From Prochlorococcus marinus str. MIT 9314 (GTDB lineage Bacteria > Cyanobacteriota > Cyanobacteriia > PCC-6307 > Cyanobiaceae): DNA of 64,000 nucleotides. Location: contig NZ_JNAO01000012.1 in NCBI RefSeq assembly GCF_000760035.1, positions 124,001 through 188,000 on the forward strand, written 5' to 3'. Below the pieces are notes generated by a model. That model was given only the letters and a program-made list of their open reading frames with translations, searched no databases and was not told the origin of the DNA. Position 1 is the first letter of the stretch, and the number at the start of each line of letters is the position of its first letter. Shown in pieces: positions 61,643 through 64,000 of the stretch. A program made the translations under genes and the position numbers.

Positions 61643-64000
61643 TCAATTCAAAAGTTTGAGTTTTTTACTAATTCTTTCCTTTTGTACCGAACCCTCATTT
61701 AATTTAAATCTGCATTCTTCAACAATATCTTTTGGAGCCTTATCAACGAAATTTTTATTAGATAATCTCTTATTTAAATTTTCTAATTCAATAGTCACCT
61801 TTTTTAAATCCTTGGTTAACCTTTCCTTTAATGCATCTATATTTACAAAATCCTGAAAAGGTAAGTAAACCTCTAAATCACTAATTATCCCGGAAAAAGA
61901 TTTAGCAAACTCTTTTTTATCAACAGCATTAGTTTTAAAAATAAATACTTCAGAAGATTTAGTTAAGGTTTGAATATCATCAACTAAAGTTTTTAGAAAA
62001 TTAATCAATTCATCATTGTCTGAAATTAAATATACAGGACCTTTTTCTGATGGCTTAAGGCCTAATTCAGCTCTCAAATTTCTAATCAGCCTTATAATTT
62101 CAAAGAGTTGCTGAAAGGAATTATCAAGCTTATTATCAACAAATTTATTTTCGTGAATTGGCCATTTTTGAAGAGATAATAATACATTATCTGGTTTTAG
62201 TTGCAGCACATGCCAAAGTTCCTCAGTAATATGCGGCATAAAAGGATGAATCATTACCAAAATATCATTGAGCACTTTTATTAAAACTTTTTCAGATATT
62301 TGTCTATTTTTAGTCTCTTTATTATTAAACCTTTGTTTAGCAAATTCTACATACCAGTCACAAAAATCATTCCACGTAAATTCATATAGAAGTTTCGCAG
62401 ATTCTCCTAATTTATATTCTTGCAACAAAGCAGCGACTTTTATATTTACCTGATTCAATTTCGATAAAATCCACTTATCACATACCTCTAAAGAAGTTTC
62501 ATCACTCTCATTAAGCGAATAATTATTATTAGAAGTTTTATTAATTAACACAAATTTAGTTGCATTCCATAATTTATTCGCAAAATTTCTTGAAGCTTCA
62601 ACAGTTGAAGAGGTATCTTTTTTCCTATCAAAATCAAGCCTGATATCTTGTCCAGCGCCTGCAACTTCTCGAATTAAAGCAAATCGTAGAGCATCAGAAC
62701 CATATTTATCAATTAATAGTATTGGATCAATACCATTACCTGAACTTTTACTCATTTTTTTATTGTTTTCATCTCTAACTAGACCATGAATATAAACATC
62801 CTTAAAAGGAATATTATTTGTAAAAGTATTCCCCATCATTGTCATTCTTGCCACCCAGAAGAAAATAATATCGAAACCAGTAACAAGAACACTATTTGGA
62901 TACCATTTTTTAAAATCCGGATCATTTGTATTTGGCCAACCAAGGGTTGAGAAAGGCCATAAACCACTTGAAAACCATGTATCCAAAACATCTTTATCAC
63001 GAACCAATTTAATATCTAATCCAAATTTTTTATTAGCTTCGATTAAGGCATCTTCTTCATTTCTTGCAACGATATATGGAGTATTTTGTTCTATTGAGTC
63101 TTGAGATTCATCTAAAACATACCAAGCTGGTATTTGGTGCCCCCACCACAATTGACGACTGATACACCAATCATTGATATTATCTAACCAATCCTTATAA
63201 ACTTTCTCCCATCGTGGAGGAATAAACGATGGTTTTTTAGAATCAATTTCATTAAGACATCCTTGTGATATATCATCCATTTTCAAAAACCATTGTGTTG
63301 ACAATAAAGGTTCAATTGGCACCTTACCTCTATCAGAAAAAGGAACAGTATGTTTATAATCCTCTATCTTTGTCAAAAGGCCTAAGTTATCCAATTCATT
63401 GATAATTTTCTCTCTAGCCTCATATCTATCTAAATTTTGAAAAATACCTGCATTAATATTTAAAGTGCCATCTTTGTTCATTACATTAATCTGTTTTAAA
63501 TTATGCCTTTTTCCTATTGCAAAATCATTTGGATCATGGGCTGGAGTAACCTTCACACAACCCGTACCAAAATCTTTATCAACATGTGAATCAGCGATAA
63601 TAGGTATTTCTCTATCAACGAAAGGAACTTTTACTTTGACACCAATAAATTCTTTATATCTATCATCATCAGGATTAACTGCCACAGCAGTATCACCCAA
63701 AAGAGTTTCTGGTCTTGTTGTTGCAACTTCTAAGTACTTATCTAACTGTTCACCACTTTCAGAAATTAAAGGGTATTTAAAATGCCATAAATGACCATTT
63801 ACCTCTTGCATTTCAACTTCTAGATCACTTACGGCAGATTGTGATTCAGGACACCAATTAACTAAATATTCACCTCTATAAATTAAATTCTTTTTATAAA
63901 GAATATTAAAAGCCTCAACAACTGCCTCATTTAATTTTTGATCAAGAGTAAATCTTTCTCGAGTCCAGTCGACTGAATATCCTATCCTTTTTAATTGAGA
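61643..64000 (-). CDS. valS: Valyl-tRNA synthetase (5' end beyond the window)
   Basis: ValS charges tRNA-Val. The window holds 785 codons of the 3' part; the gene continues past 64000, so the start and the HIGH motif are not seen. Present are ATTRPETLLGDTAVAV of the editing domain, PAHDPNDFAIGKRHNL, WCISRQLWWGHQIP, the KMSKS loop in NNKKMSKSSGNGIDP, the anticodon-binding domain with WNDFCDWYVEFAKQR and MPHITEELWHVL, and the C-terminal coiled coil. Part of the frame upstream of an internal Met at 63811 reads NWCPESQSAVSDLEVE, confirming continuation. Confidence 0.97.
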   Translation of the reverse strand, partial: SQLKRIGYSVDWTRERFTLDQKLNEAVVEAFNILYKKNLIYRGEYLVNWCPESQSAVSDLEVEMQEVNGHLWHFKYPLISESGEQLDKYLEVATTRPETLLGDTAVAVNPDDDRYKEFIGVKVKVPFVDREIPIIADSHVDKDFGTGCVKVTPAHDPNDFAIGKRHNLKQINVMNKDGTLNINAGIFQNLDRYEAREKIINELDNLGLLTKIEDYKHTVPFSDRGKVPIEPLLSTQWFLKMDDISQGCLNEIDSKKPSFIPPRWEKVYKDWLDNINDWCISRQLWWGHQIPAWYVLDESQDSIEQNTPYIVARNEEDALIEANKKFGLDIKLVRDKDVLDTWFSSGLWPFSTLGWPNTNDPDFKKWYPNSVLVTGFDIIFFWVARMTMMGNTFTNNIPFKDVYIHGLVRDENNKKMSKSSGNGIDPILLIDKYGSDALRFALIREVAGAGQDIRLDFDRKKDTSSTVEASRNFANKLWNATKFVLINKTSNNNYSLNESDETSLEVCDKWILSKLNQVNIKVAALLQEYKLGESAKLLYEFTWNDFCDWYVEFAKQRFNNKETKNRQISEKVLIKVLNDILVMIHPFMPHITEELWHVLQLKPDNVLLSLQKWPIHENKFVDNKLDNSFQQLFEIIRLIRNLRAELGLKPSEKGPVYLISDNDELINFLKTLVDDIQTLTKSSEVFIFKTNAVDKKEFAKSFSGIISDLEVYLPFQDFVNIDALKERLTKDLKKVTIELENLNKRLSNKNFVDKAPKDIVEECRFKLNEGSVQKERISKKLKLLN

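Overview
The window reads as a stretch of core chromosome from a high-light-adapted Prochlorococcus, or a very close picocyanobacterial relative. The evidence is a very AT-rich composition (GC judged by eye at about 30%), tightly packed genes with very short spacers, a photosystem II subunit gene (psbZ), the plastid-type gene ycf23, the sulfolipid pair sqdB-sqdX, a cyanobacterial four-ACT aspartate kinase and a cyanobacterial-type chorismate lyase. The species and clade assignment is inference from protein sequence style and gene order. No insertion sequence, prophage, CRISPR array or integrase was found, and no gene-free stretch reaches 300 bases.

Layout. 1-5.3 kb: 5' end of mreB, ssb, the ahcY-dedA pair, tsaE, a PfkB sugar kinase and an alpha/beta hydrolase. 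5.3-10.8 kb: a minus-strand run gyrB - SH3-like secreted protein - two crcB-like fluoride channel halves - mgtE - group 2 sigma factor. 11-14.3 kb: miaA, infC, a GntR-type regulator and cysE. 14.3-19.1 kb: secA, a GNAT acetyltransferase, an NTF2-like protein, tRNA-Gly(GCC), ribH and psbZ. 19.3-27.6 kb: mutS, cobH, holA, lysC and uvrB. 27.6-33.5 kb: ycf23, tilS and asd-dapA-rnj. 33.6-39 kb: tig-clpP-clpX and dnaX. 39-42 kb: a membrane GT2 glycosyltransferase and a SpoIID-domain protein. 42-46.5 kb: rpmI-rplT, a TPR protein, thiG and sqdB-sqdX. 46.5-53.3 kb: an 82-residue unknown, then a minus-strand set HTH-like protein - PLP enzyme of the aluminium-resistance family - gcvH - gcvP, divergent from a delta-9-type desaturase. 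53.3-64 kb: rplI, dnaB, mnmG, chorismate lyase, two unknowns, a SprT-like protein, a T4-like ATP-dependent DNA ligase, a 50-residue small protein, a TVP38/TMEM64 protein and most of valS.

Functionally the window is housekeeping: replication and repair (ssb, gyrB, holA, dnaX, dnaB, mutS, uvrB, ligase), RNA processing and translation (miaA, tilS, mnmG, infC, rnj, ribosomal proteins, valS, tRNA-Gly), protein quality control (tig-clpP-clpX), the aspartate/lysine entry (lysC, asd, dapA), one-carbon and methyl metabolism (ahcY, gcvH, gcvP) and thylakoid lipids and quinones (sqdB, sqdX, desaturase, chorismate lyase). No clearly undescribed multi-gene system stands out. The best leads are the diverged CrcB pair inside the gyrB run, the PLP enzyme joined to gcvH-gcvP behind an HTH-like gene, the phage-style ligase, and a reading frame that stays open between mnmG and the chorismate lyase gene.
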